From positions 1 to 7,403 of the forward strand of contig SBFL01000215.1 in the NCBI GenBank assembly GCA_006227965.1: DNA of 7,403 bases. The letters are read 5' to 3'. Positions within the stretch are counted from its first letter, which is position 1. Each line of letters begins with the position of its first letter. Source of the stretch: Bacteroidota bacterium. Its GTDB lineage: Bacteria; Bacteroidota; Bacteroidia; Flavobacteriales; Flavobacteriaceae. The translations under genes and the position numbers were made by a program. The notes under the pieces are model-generated. The model was given only the letters and a program-made list of their open reading frames with translations, ran no database searches and was not told the origin of the DNA. Below, one piece after another: positions 1-6,714 of this stretch.

Positions 1-441
1 GAGGAGATCGGGCTGAAGGGTGCCGAGATGATTAGGCAGCGTATCCGCCCCAATGCGGCCATTATCACAGACGTCTGCCACGACACCACCACTCCCATGA
101 TTGAAAAGAAGAAGGAGGGGCATATCGAAATCGGGGCGGGCCCGGTCATTTCATATGCTCCTGCCGTTCAGCACAAGTTACGGGAACGTATCCTGGAGGC
201 TGCGGCAGCCAGCGAAATTCCCTTCCAGCGGCTGGCTGCTTCGCGGGCCACGGGGACGGACACGGACGCCTTCGCCTACAGCAATGGCGGAGTGGCATCT
301 GCCCTTATATCCCTGCCGCTGCGGTATATGCACACTACCGTGGAGATGGTACACAAGGAAGATGTGGCAAACGTTATCCGGCTGATCTACGAAACCCTGC
401 TTACGATTAAGGAGGGAGAAACCTTCAGTTATTTTGAGTAA
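1..441 (+). CDS. M42 family metallopeptidase (aminopeptidase/endoglucanase M), 3' part only
   Basis: This is the C-terminal 146 residues of a di-metal, probably cytosolic aminopeptidase; the 5' part lies outside the window. The reading frame is open from base 1 and begins EEIGLKGAE. That matches the M42 EE-[IV]-G-x-[RK]-GA motif, in which the first Glu is the general base and the second a metal ligand. Further family marks are the Asp at codon 24 (TDVCHD, expected metal ligand), the IGAGPVI segment, GTDTDAF, and the His at codon 111 (RYMHTTVEMVHKEDV, expected last metal ligand). The frame ends with TAA at 439-441. M42 enzymes usually run about 340-370 residues, so roughly 60% of the gene is missing. 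The Nudix gene starts 26 bases downstream on the same strand and may be co-transcribed. Family assignment is firm; the substrate is not predictable from this part. Confidence 0.93.
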   Translation, partial: EEIGLKGAEMIRQRIRPNAAIITDVCHDTTTPMIEKKKEGHIEIGAGPVISYAPAVQHKLRERILEAAAASEIPFQRLAASRATGTDTDAFAYSNGGVASALISLPLRYMHTTVEMVHKEDVANVIRLIYETLLTIKEGETFSYFE

Positions 442-467
442 GGCACCCCGCTTTTTCCCCGGCCCTT

Positions 468-1016
468 ATGGATGAACTCATTGATATCTGGGATGGATCG
501 GGGCAGCCTACCGGGAAGACGGCATTGAAGTCCGAAGCTCACAAGTACGGGTGGTTCCACCCTACCGTGCATGTTTGGTTCTACACGGTTTCCGGAAAGG
601 TGCTCCTGCAGCGAAGAGCTCCTGGGAAAGATACTTTTCCCGGGCTTTGGGACGTATCCGTGGCAGGACATATACAGGCAGGGGAAACACCCCTCGAAGC
701 CGCAGGGAGGGAAATAATGGAAGAAATCGGGCTGCAGCCCGAAAAAGGGTCCCTCCACTTTCTGGGTCGCTTTAAATCCGAGCAGTCCCACCCCGGGGGC
801 ATCATGGACCGGGAATTCCATCACTGCTATCTGACCGAATTAAATGTGCCGCTAAGTACGCTGCAACCGCAGGCCGGGGAGGTCTCCGAACTGGAACTAA
901 GACCGTTGCTGCAATTCGCGGAGGAAGTTTGGGGCCTGGCGAACCCCTCGGGATATGTTCCGCACCATCGGGAGTACTACGCCACCGTCATCAGGGCGAT
1001 AAAATCGCTCTTATAA
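468..1016 (+). CDS. Nudix hydrolase, IPP-isomerase-like subgroup
   Basis: A complete 182-residue Nudix protein, expected to hydrolyse a nucleoside diphosphate linked to another group, using Mg2+. Residues 67-89 match the Nudix box GX5EX7REUXEEXGU exactly (G67, E73, R81-E82, E85-E86, G88). The N-terminus (ELIDIWDGSGQPTGK) and the stretch RAPGKDTFPGLWDVSVAGH resemble the YfcD and isopentenyl-diphosphate isomerase branch of the superfamily. At the place of the isomerase catalytic Cys (VCGH in Idi) this protein has Ala66 (VAGH), so IPP isomerase activity is unlikely. The ATG at 468 is chosen because the family N-terminus begins there; no Shine-Dalgarno precedes it, as is usual in Bacteroidota. 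The 26-base gap after the M42 gene suggests co-transcription. The stop overlaps the hisS stop from the opposite strand. The substrate is unknown. Confidence 0.92.
   Translation: MDELIDIWDGSGQPTGKTALKSEAHKYGWFHPTVHVWFYTVSGKVLLQRRAPGKDTFPGLWDVSVAGHIQAGETPLEAAGREIMEEIGLQPEKGSLHFLGRFKSEQSHPGGIMDREFHHCYLTELNVPLSTLQPQAGEVSELELRPLLQFAEEVWGLANPSGYVPHHREYYATVIRAIKSLL
993..1011 (+). other. Short hairpin at the end of the Nudix gene, possible weak transcription end
   Basis: Bases 993-1000 (AGGGCGAT) pair with 1004-1011 (ATCGCTCT) around a three-base AAA loop. This gives eight pairs including one G-U wobble when read as + strand RNA. On the minus strand the wobble becomes a C-A mismatch, so the structure favours the M42-Nudix transcript. 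No T-run follows (TATAAGG), so it is not a classical Rho-independent terminator. It is the only visible hairpin where the two convergent transcripts meet. It lies inside coding sequence and could be chance. Confidence 0.25.
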
Positions 1017-2387
1017 GGATTCCGCGAAGGTTTTCCAGTCTTTAAGGGCATAGGTATGTTGTGAGCCTGAGCGCATATCCTTTACGGTAAAATTGCCGTT
1101 TTCAAGTTCTTCATCGCCGATCAGGACCACCACGGGTGCCTTGCTTCGGTCAGCATGCCTGAACTGCTTGGCAATCTTGGCATCGTTGGGATAGAGGTCG
1201 GCACGGATCCCGAGGGAGCGCAATTGCATAACCAGTTTGAGGGCTGCCCTGGACGGGGCGCCCCCGAAGTTAAGGCAGAAGACCTCCAGGGACTGATCCA
1301 GGGCATCCGGGAAAAGCCCCAACTGTTCCAGGACCAGGTATATACGGTCCAGACCAAAGGAAATTCCCGCCCCGCTCACATCCTTCAGGCCAAAGATACC
1401 CGTGAGGTCATCATACCGCCCACCGCCTCCGATGGACCCCATATCCACGCCCTCCGGTGCCGACACCTCAAAAATGGCTCCGGTGTAGTAATTAAGGCCG
1501 CGGGCCAGGGTCACATCCAAAACGCAACTGGTCGCGAGCAGTCCGAGGGATTCAGTTTCTGACAGCAATGCCTCGAGTTCGGACACTCCCTGCAGGCCCG
1601 TAGCGGAACCAGATAGCATTTCCCTGAGAGCGGCGATCTGCTCCCTGGGTCCTCCTTCTATTTCGAACAGGGGGGCGGCACGCCGGATGGCTTCATGTGA
1701 GATACCCTTTTGACGCATCTCTGCTTCGACTTTAATGCGCCCGATCTTATCGAGCTTATCCAGGGCGACGGTAAAATCGGTAAGCCGGTCCCCGGCACCA
1801 ATAACCTCGGCAATACCGGAAAGGACCATCCTGTGATTCAGCTTGATGGTCACTCCCTTAAGGCCAAGGTTAGAAAAAACGCGGTCGTACAGCTGGATAA
1901 ACTCAAGTTCCTGAACCAGGCCGGAGGTACCCACCACATCCGCATCACACTGATAAAATTCCCGGAATCTGCCTCGCTGGGGACGGTCTGCCCTCCAGAC
2001 GGGCTGTATCTGATACCTTTTAAAGGGAAAATCGATCTCATGCTGGTGCATCACCACATAGCGCGCAAAGGGGACTGTGAGGTCGTAGCGCAGCGCTTTG
2101 TCGCTGATCAAAGGGGTAAGGGCCTGGGCATCCTGCTGAACATAGGTTTCAGCGGGTACCTTCTTGAGGAATTCACCTGAATTGAGGATCTTGAAAATCA
2201 ACCGGTCCCCTTCCTCCCCGTACTTCCCCATCAGGGTTTCGTAGTTCTCCATGGATGGGGTTTCAATGGGCTGAAATCCAAAAACCTCAAACTGTTTTCG
2301 GATCGTCTCCATTATGTAGTTCCGGCGGGCCACCTCACCAGGGCCGAAATCCCTGGTGCCTTTGGGAATTGATGGTTTTTGTGACAT
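1011..2387 (-). CDS. hisS: Histidine--tRNA ligase (HisRS)
   Basis: A 458-residue class II aminoacyl-tRNA synthetase that charges tRNA-His with histidine in the cytoplasm, normally as a homodimer. The N-terminus has IPKGTRDFGP (7-16), typical of HisRS. The catalytic core shows RYDLTVPFARY (100-110) and motif 2 with WRADRPQRGRFREFYQCD (131-148). The histidine-specific motif LARGLNYYTG spans 294-303, where Arg296 corresponds to catalytic Arg259 of E. coli. GGGRYDD (321-327) and motif 3 GAGISFGLDRI (339-349) follow. Residues from about 365 form the anticodon-binding domain. The length exceeds E. coli (424) but suits Bacteroidota forms. ATG at 2387 is the natural start before SQKPSIPKGTRDF. The gene follows the DUF6495-like gene by 51 bases and is probably co-transcribed with it, with a candidate extra promoter in the gap. 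Its TAA overlaps the Nudix stop. Confidence 0.98.
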   Translation of the reverse strand: MSQKPSIPKGTRDFGPGEVARRNYIMETIRKQFEVFGFQPIETPSMENYETLMGKYGEEGDRLIFKILNSGEFLKKVPAETYVQQDAQALTPLISDKALRYDLTVPFARYVVMHQHEIDFPFKRYQIQPVWRADRPQRGRFREFYQCDADVVGTSGLVQELEFIQLYDRVFSNLGLKGVTIKLNHRMVLSGIAEVIGAGDRLTDFTVALDKLDKIGRIKVEAEMRQKGISHEAIRRAAPLFEIEGGPREQIAALREMLSGSATGLQGVSELEALLSETESLGLLATSCVLDVTLARGLNYYTGAIFEVSAPEGVDMGSIGGGGRYDDLTGIFGLKDVSGAGISFGLDRIYLVLEQLGLFPDALDQSLEVFCLNFGGAPSRAALKLVMQLRSLGIRADLYPNDAKIAKQFRHADRSKAPVVVLIGDEELENGNFTVKDMRSGSQHTYALKDWKTFAESL

Positions 2388-2405
2388 AAGCGATACTCAG
2401 TTATA

Positions 2406-2413
2406 CAAATATA
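2406..2413 (-). promoter_or_regulatory. Candidate -7 promoter element for hisS
   Basis: On the minus strand this reads TATATTTG, a full match to the Bacteroidota -7 consensus TAnnTTTG. It lies in the 51-base gap between the DUF6495-like gene and hisS, ending 18 bases before the hisS ATG, which would give a short leader of about 10-15 bases. I see no good TTG/TTTG -33 element at the usual distance upstream, so this may be a weak internal promoter or a chance match in AT-rich DNA. Confidence 0.45.
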
Positions 2414-2438
2414 GCGGATTGGGGCGGTCCTTTCCGGG

Positions 2439-2915
2439 TTATTGAATTTCGATAATTTCCTCGAACCACTTAAAAAGAGTCCCTTTGGTAATGGCAGCTC
2501 CCTGTTCAATGAGCCGGAATTTATCCAGGCCGGGGTCTTCAGAGTACGCTTTGGAGGCCGTCAGATATTCCACAAAATCGGATTGCCAGTTTTTCCTGAA
2601 CCATTCAAATCCTTCCTGGGTGCGGAGATCCAAATCCGGATTAAGTACCCGTACCGAGATCAGCTTCATCTCCTTCTCAGCGCAAAAAAACAAATGCATG
2701 TTCGTTGAACTGATGTTCTCCAGATAGGCAACCCGTGACAACACCCCCTCCCAGATCAGATCGCTGAACACGTCGATTTCCTGTTCGGCCACCTCCGGCT
2801 TCTCCCGCTTGATCTTATCCCATTCCTGGGCCGTAATGGATTGTGTGGCCAGGAAATTGATAAACTCCTTATGGAGTTCTTCCAGCTGCTCCCGGCTAAG
2901 TCTTCTGTATTTCAT
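2439..2915 (-). CDS. DUF6495-like protein of unknown function, upstream of hisS
   Basis: A 158-residue acidic protein with no signal peptide and no membrane segment, so probably cytosolic. I recognise it from family memory as resembling DUF6495, seen in Bacteroidota and often beside hisS. Recognisable parts are the N-terminal MKYRRLSREQLEELHKEFINFLATQ, the stretch EWDKIKREKPEVAEQEIDVFSDLIWEGVL, and a C-terminal DKFRLIEQGAAITKGTLFKWFEEI. No catalytic motif is apparent. I chose the ATG at 2915 (MKYRR) because it fits the family N-terminus; another ATG sits directly before it at 2918. A GTG at 2936 would extend the frame by seven residues, but it falls in the loop of the upstream terminator hairpin and is unlikely. 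The gene probably forms a unit with hisS. The function is unknown, and a link to tRNA charging would be inference from position only. Confidence 0.85.
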   Translation of the reverse strand: MKYRRLSREQLEELHKEFINFLATQSITAQEWDKIKREKPEVAEQEIDVFSDLIWEGVLSRVAYLENISSTNMHLFFCAEKEMKLISVRVLNPDLDLRTQEGFEWFRKNWQSDFVEYLTASKAYSEDPGLDKFRLIEQGAAITKGTLFKWFEEIIEIQ

Positions 2916-2918
2916 CAT

Positions 2919-2956
2919 AAAAAAACCGTCCGACACAATTTCCTTGGGCCGGACGG
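2919..2956 (-). terminator. Rho-independent terminator of the oar-like gene
   Basis: On the minus strand CCGTCCG (2956-2950) pairs perfectly with CGGACGG (2932-2926) around a 17-base loop, followed directly by seven T (2925-2919). The hairpin begins 22 bases past the TAA of the oar-like gene (2979-2981), so it fits as that gene's terminator. The stem is short (7 bp) but GC-rich; the loop is long. The T-run ends right at the ATG at 2918 of the next gene. A transcript of the DUF6495-like gene starting further upstream would therefore carry this hairpin in its leader. Confidence 0.8.
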
Positions 2957-2978
2957 CATAAAAATAGGAATAATCGGT

Positions 2979-5900
2979 TTAATCAAAGATGTATCGAACC
3001 CCAAACTGTGCCTGCCATCGGGAACGTACATCCGTAGCCGCTGTGAAGGTCCTGTTGAGATCCTGATCAAAATTATAAGTCGGGATGTTGTTTTCATCCA
3101 CTGAGACGCCGAGCAACTGGTTAAATGTGGGCTCCTGCACCACTCCCCAGTTAGAGTTGATCAAATTTCCAAAATTGAGAATATCCAGGCTTAGCTGCAC
3201 GGTATGCTTTTCACCCAGGTGAATATCCTGAAGGATTCTCAGATCCCAACGGCCTCTCCAGGGCGCCAAGGCACCGTAACGATCTGCATACTTGCCCCGG
3301 TTGTCATTCAGGTAATCATCCTGTTGAATAAAGGCTTCATATGCTTCGGCATCCCCGGGATCTGCAAAATTCATCTGCTGTATTTCATTTGCTGTTGGGA
3401 TATAAATCAGGTCGTTAATGCTCGACCCATCGTTGTTGATATCCCCCCCGTAGATATAGTTGTAACGATTTCCCTTGGCGTACTCAAAGAAGGTGGAAAC
3501 GGTGGTTCCAAAATCAAATGCCTTGGAAATCACCCCAATGACCCGATGTGCATCTCCATATTTGGAAGGCGCCAGCACATCGAGGTTGGCGTTGCCCACA
3601 ATGGCATTCCCGGCAAAGGCATCGCCGGTTATCTCCGCCTCAATGGAGTTGACCTCCTTGGCGTTCAGATAACTGTAAGCCAGTTGCCCGTACCAGCCAT
3701 TATCCCACGATTTTTGCCCCTTAAGTGCAATATTCCAAATCCGACCCTGGTCTGAATTGGTGAAGACATATGCATTTGTAGGCCCGCCAAATATCTGGGA
3801 TTTGTCCGAATCGGTATAAATCGCACGATTATCTGCTCCTACCAGATTTGCAGACGGAGTATTCAACCGCCAGTTCAGCACATGGGGTGCATTGAGATCC
3901 TTCGTATAGGAAACATCGGCTGTTAAGATCAGATCATTCTCCAGTCGCTTATCCACTCCGATATTGGTCCTCCAAACCTGAGGCCATTGAAAATCCGGAT
4001 CGACCACCTGGTAAAAGAAAAAATCAACCCCCTGCACCTGGTTGCCCAGCCATACAAACGGGAATCGCCCTGTAAACAGGCCGCTTCCTCCCCTTAACTG
4101 AAGCATCTTGTCTCCCGTGACATCCCAGTTAAAGCCAACGCGGGGTGAAATGAGGAAGTTGTTATTTGGCATTTGCTCTGAATCCAGAAAGACCGTTTCC
4201 CCGGTCTCAGGATCAAAGTATTCAATGGTGGGAATATATGTGCCGTTAGCCCCCCCCTTGCGGGCGATATTTTCGCGAACCTTCTCCGCCGTATCGAAGT
4301 AAAGGGGTTTATCGAACCTGATTCCGTAGGTGAGCTTGAAATCCTGGGACAGGTTCCATTCATCCTGAAGATAAAAGGCAAATTGCCCGACATTGGTTTC
4401 GGCCAGTGACCAGCCTCCAGGATTCCCTGTGCCGTTGGCACTAAGACTTCTATCCGAAGCAATTGCCGTATTAAAGGCATCCTGAAGGGCCCCTGATGCA
4501 GCAAATTGGGGGAAGTCCGTGATGGTCGTGGTGGGGAAGAATACCCCCTGAGCTCCGTATGCCCCCAGATTGAAGGAGTTGTCAAATTGAAACTTCTCGA
4601 AGGAAAATCCGATGGTGAAGGTATGATCATTGGCAAAAATGCTCAGGTTGTCCGTTATCTGAAAAACCTTCTGATCGAGGCGGTTGTTGATGGAGAAAGG
4701 TTCGTGCCCTGCGATAATATAGTTGGAACTGCCCTGAGCATCCAGTATGGAAAGGGTGGGCGCAGGTGTGGAGAGCGGGTTCCTGAAATCATCAAAATGG
4801 GTATATCCTATCTGCAGTTTGTTGGTGGCAGACCCAGGGATATTGCTGTTCAGTTCAAACTGGATGGACTGGATCTTGTTGTTGATTTGGTATCCGGCAT
4901 TCTCAAACTGCAGCGTAGACGCATTGGGGCCCCGGAATCCGAGCGCGCTGGGGTGTGCCGGCTTTTCCTTGGAAGCATCCAGGAAATTATAGATTATGGC
5001 CAGACGGCTGTTTTCTGAAATGTTCCAATCCAGCTTGAAGATCCCTTTGGTCGATTCCTGGTCGTAATTAAAGCCTTCATACCTTCCGGGATCATAAAAA
5101 AGAGGGTTTCCCTGCGCATCTTCTCCTATAACCACCTGTCTGAGCAACCCGTCAACCAGTTCAAAATCAGAAGCACTGACCCGGGATTCATTGATACTTC
5201 CTGTGCCCCGATTGGGGACCCAACCGGCTGTTCCGAGCTCAGTGAGCTGATCCCGCTCAAAGTTGGCGAAGAAAAAGAGCTTGTTTTTGATCAGCGGGCC
5301 ACCAACACTAAACCCATACTGCGTCTGCTCCAGGCCCGTTTTAAATACTTTGTCGCCCTCAATTTTGCCCCCCGTCATATCATCATTTCGGAAAAACCCA
5401 TAGACAGTAGCATACAAATCATTGGTACCGCTGCGGGTAACCGCATTAACAGAGGCACCCGTAAATCCGGCCACTGTAACATCATAAGGGGCGGTAGACA
5501 CCTGGATCTGGTCAATGGCATCCAGTGATATGGGGGTGGCATTGGTTTGTCCACCCGGCTGGGCGGCATCCAGACCAAAGGGATTGTTAAAAATAGCCCC
5601 GTCCAGGGAAAAGTTATTGAACTGGTCATTCCGTCCTGCAAAGGACCCGTTGCTCGCCGTAGGTTCCAGCCTCGTGTAATCATTGGTGGACCGTGAAATG
5701 GTTGGAAGACGTGTGAGATCTCTCCTGCCAACGCTGGTCTCTGCACCGGTCCGGTCACTTCCGAAGATTCCTTCGCGGTCTGAGGTGAGCACGACTTCAT
5801 CAAGCATCTGGCTTTCCTCCACCAACTGGACTTCAAGGCTAAAGGTTTTTCCAAGGGTAAGGAATACGTCACTTTCCTGCTGGGTGGTATAGCCGACATA

Positions 5901-6137
5901 CGAGATCGTTACTTCATACGGTCCCCCCACGCGAAGGTTCAGTAAATTGAATCGGCCATCTATATTGGTGATAGCCCCATACCGGGTTCCTGTGGGAGTA
6001 TGAACCGCGACGATATTTGCCCCCAGCATGGGCACTCCCTGCTGGTCGGTCACCAGGCCCCTGATATTCGAAGTGGTAACCTGCGCACCCGCGGTCACCG
6101 ACAGCAGGAGCGCTACTAAAAAGAAACATTTTTTCAT
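2979..6137 (-). CDS. Oar-like TonB-dependent outer-membrane receptor
   Basis: A 1052-residue outer-membrane beta-barrel protein. Residues 1-19 form a signal peptide (MKKCFFLVALLLSVTAGAQ); Cys4 is not in a lipobox. Residues about 24-108 form a carboxypeptidase-regulatory-like beta-sandwich (NIRGLVTDQQGVPMLGANI, NIDGRFNLLNL, ISYVGYTT). LDEVVLTSDR (112-121) leads into a plug domain (about 135-235), and the barrel begins near NAVTRSGTNDLYATVYGFFRND. Sequence such as DINNDGSSINDLIYIP (899-914) is typical of Oar-like proteins. In Myxococcus, Oar is needed for development and for secretion of the protease PopC; other members may import large ligands, so direction and cargo here are open. No SusD-like gene adjoins it, arguing against a glycan-uptake SusCD pair. 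Its AC-rich leader (6138 onward) has no Shine-Dalgarno and no convincing -7 element. Terminators flank it on both sides, so it is probably a single-gene transcript. Confidence 0.93.
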   Translation of the reverse strand: MKKCFFLVALLLSVTAGAQVTTSNIRGLVTDQQGVPMLGANIVAVHTPTGTRYGAITNIDGRFNLLNLRVGGPYEVTISYVGYTTQQESDVFLTLGKTFSLEVQLVEESQMLDEVVLTSDREGIFGSDRTGAETSVGRRDLTRLPTISRSTNDYTRLEPTASNGSFAGRNDQFNNFSLDGAIFNNPFGLDAAQPGGQTNATPISLDAIDQIQVSTAPYDVTVAGFTGASVNAVTRSGTNDLYATVYGFFRNDDMTGGKIEGDKVFKTGLEQTQYGFSVGGPLIKNKLFFFANFERDQLTELGTAGWVPNRGTGSINESRVSASDFELVDGLLRQVVIGEDAQGNPLFYDPGRYEGFNYDQESTKGIFKLDWNISENSRLAIIYNFLDASKEKPAHPSALGFRGPNASTLQFENAGYQINNKIQSIQFELNSNIPGSATNKLQIGYTHFDDFRNPLSTPAPTLSILDAQGSSNYIIAGHEPFSINNRLDQKVFQITDNLSIFANDHTFTIGFSFEKFQFDNSFNLGAYGAQGVFFPTTTITDFPQFAASGALQDAFNTAIASDRSLSANGTGNPGGWSLAETNVGQFAFYLQDEWNLSQDFKLTYGIRFDKPLYFDTAEKVRENIARKGGANGTYIPTIEYFDPETGETVFLDSEQMPNNNFLISPRVGFNWDVTGDKMLQLRGGSGLFTGRFPFVWLGNQVQGVDFFFYQVVDPDFQWPQVWRTNIGVDKRLENDLILTADVSYTKDLNAPHVLNWRLNTPSANLVGADNRAIYTDSDKSQIFGGPTNAYVFTNSDQGRIWNIALKGQKSWDNGWYGQLAYSYLNAKEVNSIEAEITGDAFAGNAIVGNANLDVLAPSKYGDAHRVIGVISKAFDFGTTVSTFFEYAKGNRYNYIYGGDINNDGSSINDLIYIPTANEIQQMNFADPGDAEAYEAFIQQDDYLNDNRGKYADRYGALAPWRGRWDLRILQDIHLGEKHTVQLSLDILNFGNLINSNWGVVQEPTFNQLLGVSVDENNIPTYNFDQDLNRTFTAATDVRSRWQAQFGVRYIFD
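4250..4257 (-). repeat. G8 homopolymer inside the oar-like gene
   Basis: Eight consecutive G on the coding strand fall in codons Lys627-Gly628-Gly629-Ala630 (AAG GGG GGG GCT). A second tract, G7, lies at 3443-3449 (Gly897-Gly898-Asp899). Runs of this length can slip during replication, and a one-base change would truncate the barrel. The tract is in frame here, so the gene reads as intact. Whether it varies in nature cannot be told from one sequence. Confidence 0.6.
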
Positions 6138-6195
6138 GAGAATTTGGTTGAGTAATTGAGTTGTCAGTTATTTTCAGGAATAGGTAAGATAAAAT

Positions 6196-6232
6196 AAAAA
6201 AAAAGGAGCTATGTATCCATAGCTCCTTTTTT
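6196..6232 (-). terminator. Rho-independent terminator of the rpsF-rpsR-rplI operon
   Basis: A perfect 9-bp stem (6205-6213, GGAGCTATG, with 6218-6226, CATAGCTCC) closes a four-base loop. On the minus strand it is followed by nine T (6204-6196) and preceded by six A that can extend the pairing. It starts 16 bases past the rplI stop and fits as the operon terminator. On the plus strand six T follow the stem, so it could also stop antisense transcription entering from the oar side. Confidence 0.93.
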
Positions 6233-6248
6233 CCCAAGTATTTATCAA

Positions 6249-6701
6249 CTATTTCTGCTCAGCTACTACTTCAAATCCGAAATCCACCTGAACCTCCCTG
6301 TGCAAACGAATCTCAGCCTCATAGGGCCCGGCACGCTTTATGGAACCTCCCTTGATACTGATATACTTCTTGTCAATGCTGTGCCCTTCCTTTTCAAGAG
6401 CCGCGGAAAGATCAATATTGGTAACCGAACCAAAGAGCTTGTCTGCCTCTCCAACTTTCGCCGGGATCTTGATCTCGAGTCCTTTCAGGGCCTCGGCCAC
6501 TTTTTCAGCGGCATCAATGGCCTGCTTTTCCTTGTGCGCTTTCTGGCGAAGGTTTTCCGCCAGGACTTTTTTGGCCGAAGGTGTTGCGAGCACAGCCATT
6601 CCCTGAGGGATCAGATAGTTGCGGCCATAGCCGTTCCTGACCGTTACCACGTCGTCCTTGAAACCAAGGTTTTCTATGTCTTGCCTTAAGATTAATTCCA
6701 T
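6249..6701 (-). CDS. rplI: 50S ribosomal protein L9 (bL9)
   Basis: A 150-residue protein that binds 23S rRNA near the L1 stalk base and helps keep the reading frame. The N-terminal rRNA-binding domain MELILRQDIENLGFKDDVVTVRNGYGRNYLIPQGMA contains the family hallmark GYGRNYLIP (24-32). A charged connecting helix (about 42-75) leads to the C-terminal domain, with KLFGSVTNIDLSAAL. The length matches the usual 147-150. The ATG at 6701 is supported by a well-placed Shine-Dalgarno, unusual for this phylum. It is the last gene of the operon, 13 bases after rpsR, and ends with TAG just before the operon terminator. Confidence 0.99.
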   Translation of the reverse strand: MELILRQDIENLGFKDDVVTVRNGYGRNYLIPQGMAVLATPSAKKVLAENLRQKAHKEKQAIDAAEKVAEALKGLEIKIPAKVGEADKLFGSVTNIDLSAALEKEGHSIDKKYISIKGGSIKRAGPYEAEIRLHREVQVDFGFEVVAEQK

Positions 6702-6705
6702 GATT

Positions 6706-6712
6706 TCCTCCC
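6706..6712 (-). promoter_or_regulatory. Strong Shine-Dalgarno site of rplI
   Basis: In the 13-base gap between rpsR and rplI the minus strand reads GGGAGGA, with the GGAGG core ending five bases before the rplI ATG. This pairs well with the standard anti-Shine-Dalgarno CCUCC. None of the other gene starts in the window has such a site, in line with the general avoidance of Shine-Dalgarno initiation in Bacteroidota. Confidence 0.75.
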
Positions 6713-6714
6713 TG

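Noticed and set aside
429..824. A 131-residue minus-strand frame opposite the Nudix gene
   Set aside because: The plus strand encodes an exact Nudix box here; the antisense product has no recognisable motif.
1155..2180. Long open frames on the plus strand within hisS (1155-1562 and 1710-2180)
   Set aside because: They are antisense to a complete hisS with all class II motifs, and their translations show no recognisable domain; they are shadows of hisS.
2916..2936. GTG start at 2936 extending the DUF6495-like protein by seven residues
   Set aside because: The GTG lies in the loop of the terminator hairpin and the extra residues are encoded by its stem and T-run; MKYRRLS at 2915 fits the family N-terminus.
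2984..3005. CATCTTTG with an upstream TTTG as a promoter for the DUF6495-like gene
   Set aside because: It has one mismatch to TAnnTTTG, the spacer to the TTTG is only about 10 bases against the usual about 19, and the sequence is explained as the last codons of oar.
4094..5899. Open frames of 170-180 residues on both strands inside the oar-like gene
   Set aside because: They are out-of-frame readings of a continuous 1052-residue receptor with signal peptide, plug and barrel; they have no family-like composition.
2979..6137. SusC of a SusCD glycan-uptake pair
   Set aside because: No SusD-like gene adjoins it, terminators lie on both sides, and the barrel sequence is Oar-like.
6138..6195. 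A promoter for the oar-like gene
   Set aside because: The best -7-like match is TATCTTAC, only partly fitting TAnnTTTG, with no clear -33; a promoter is expected here but cannot be placed.
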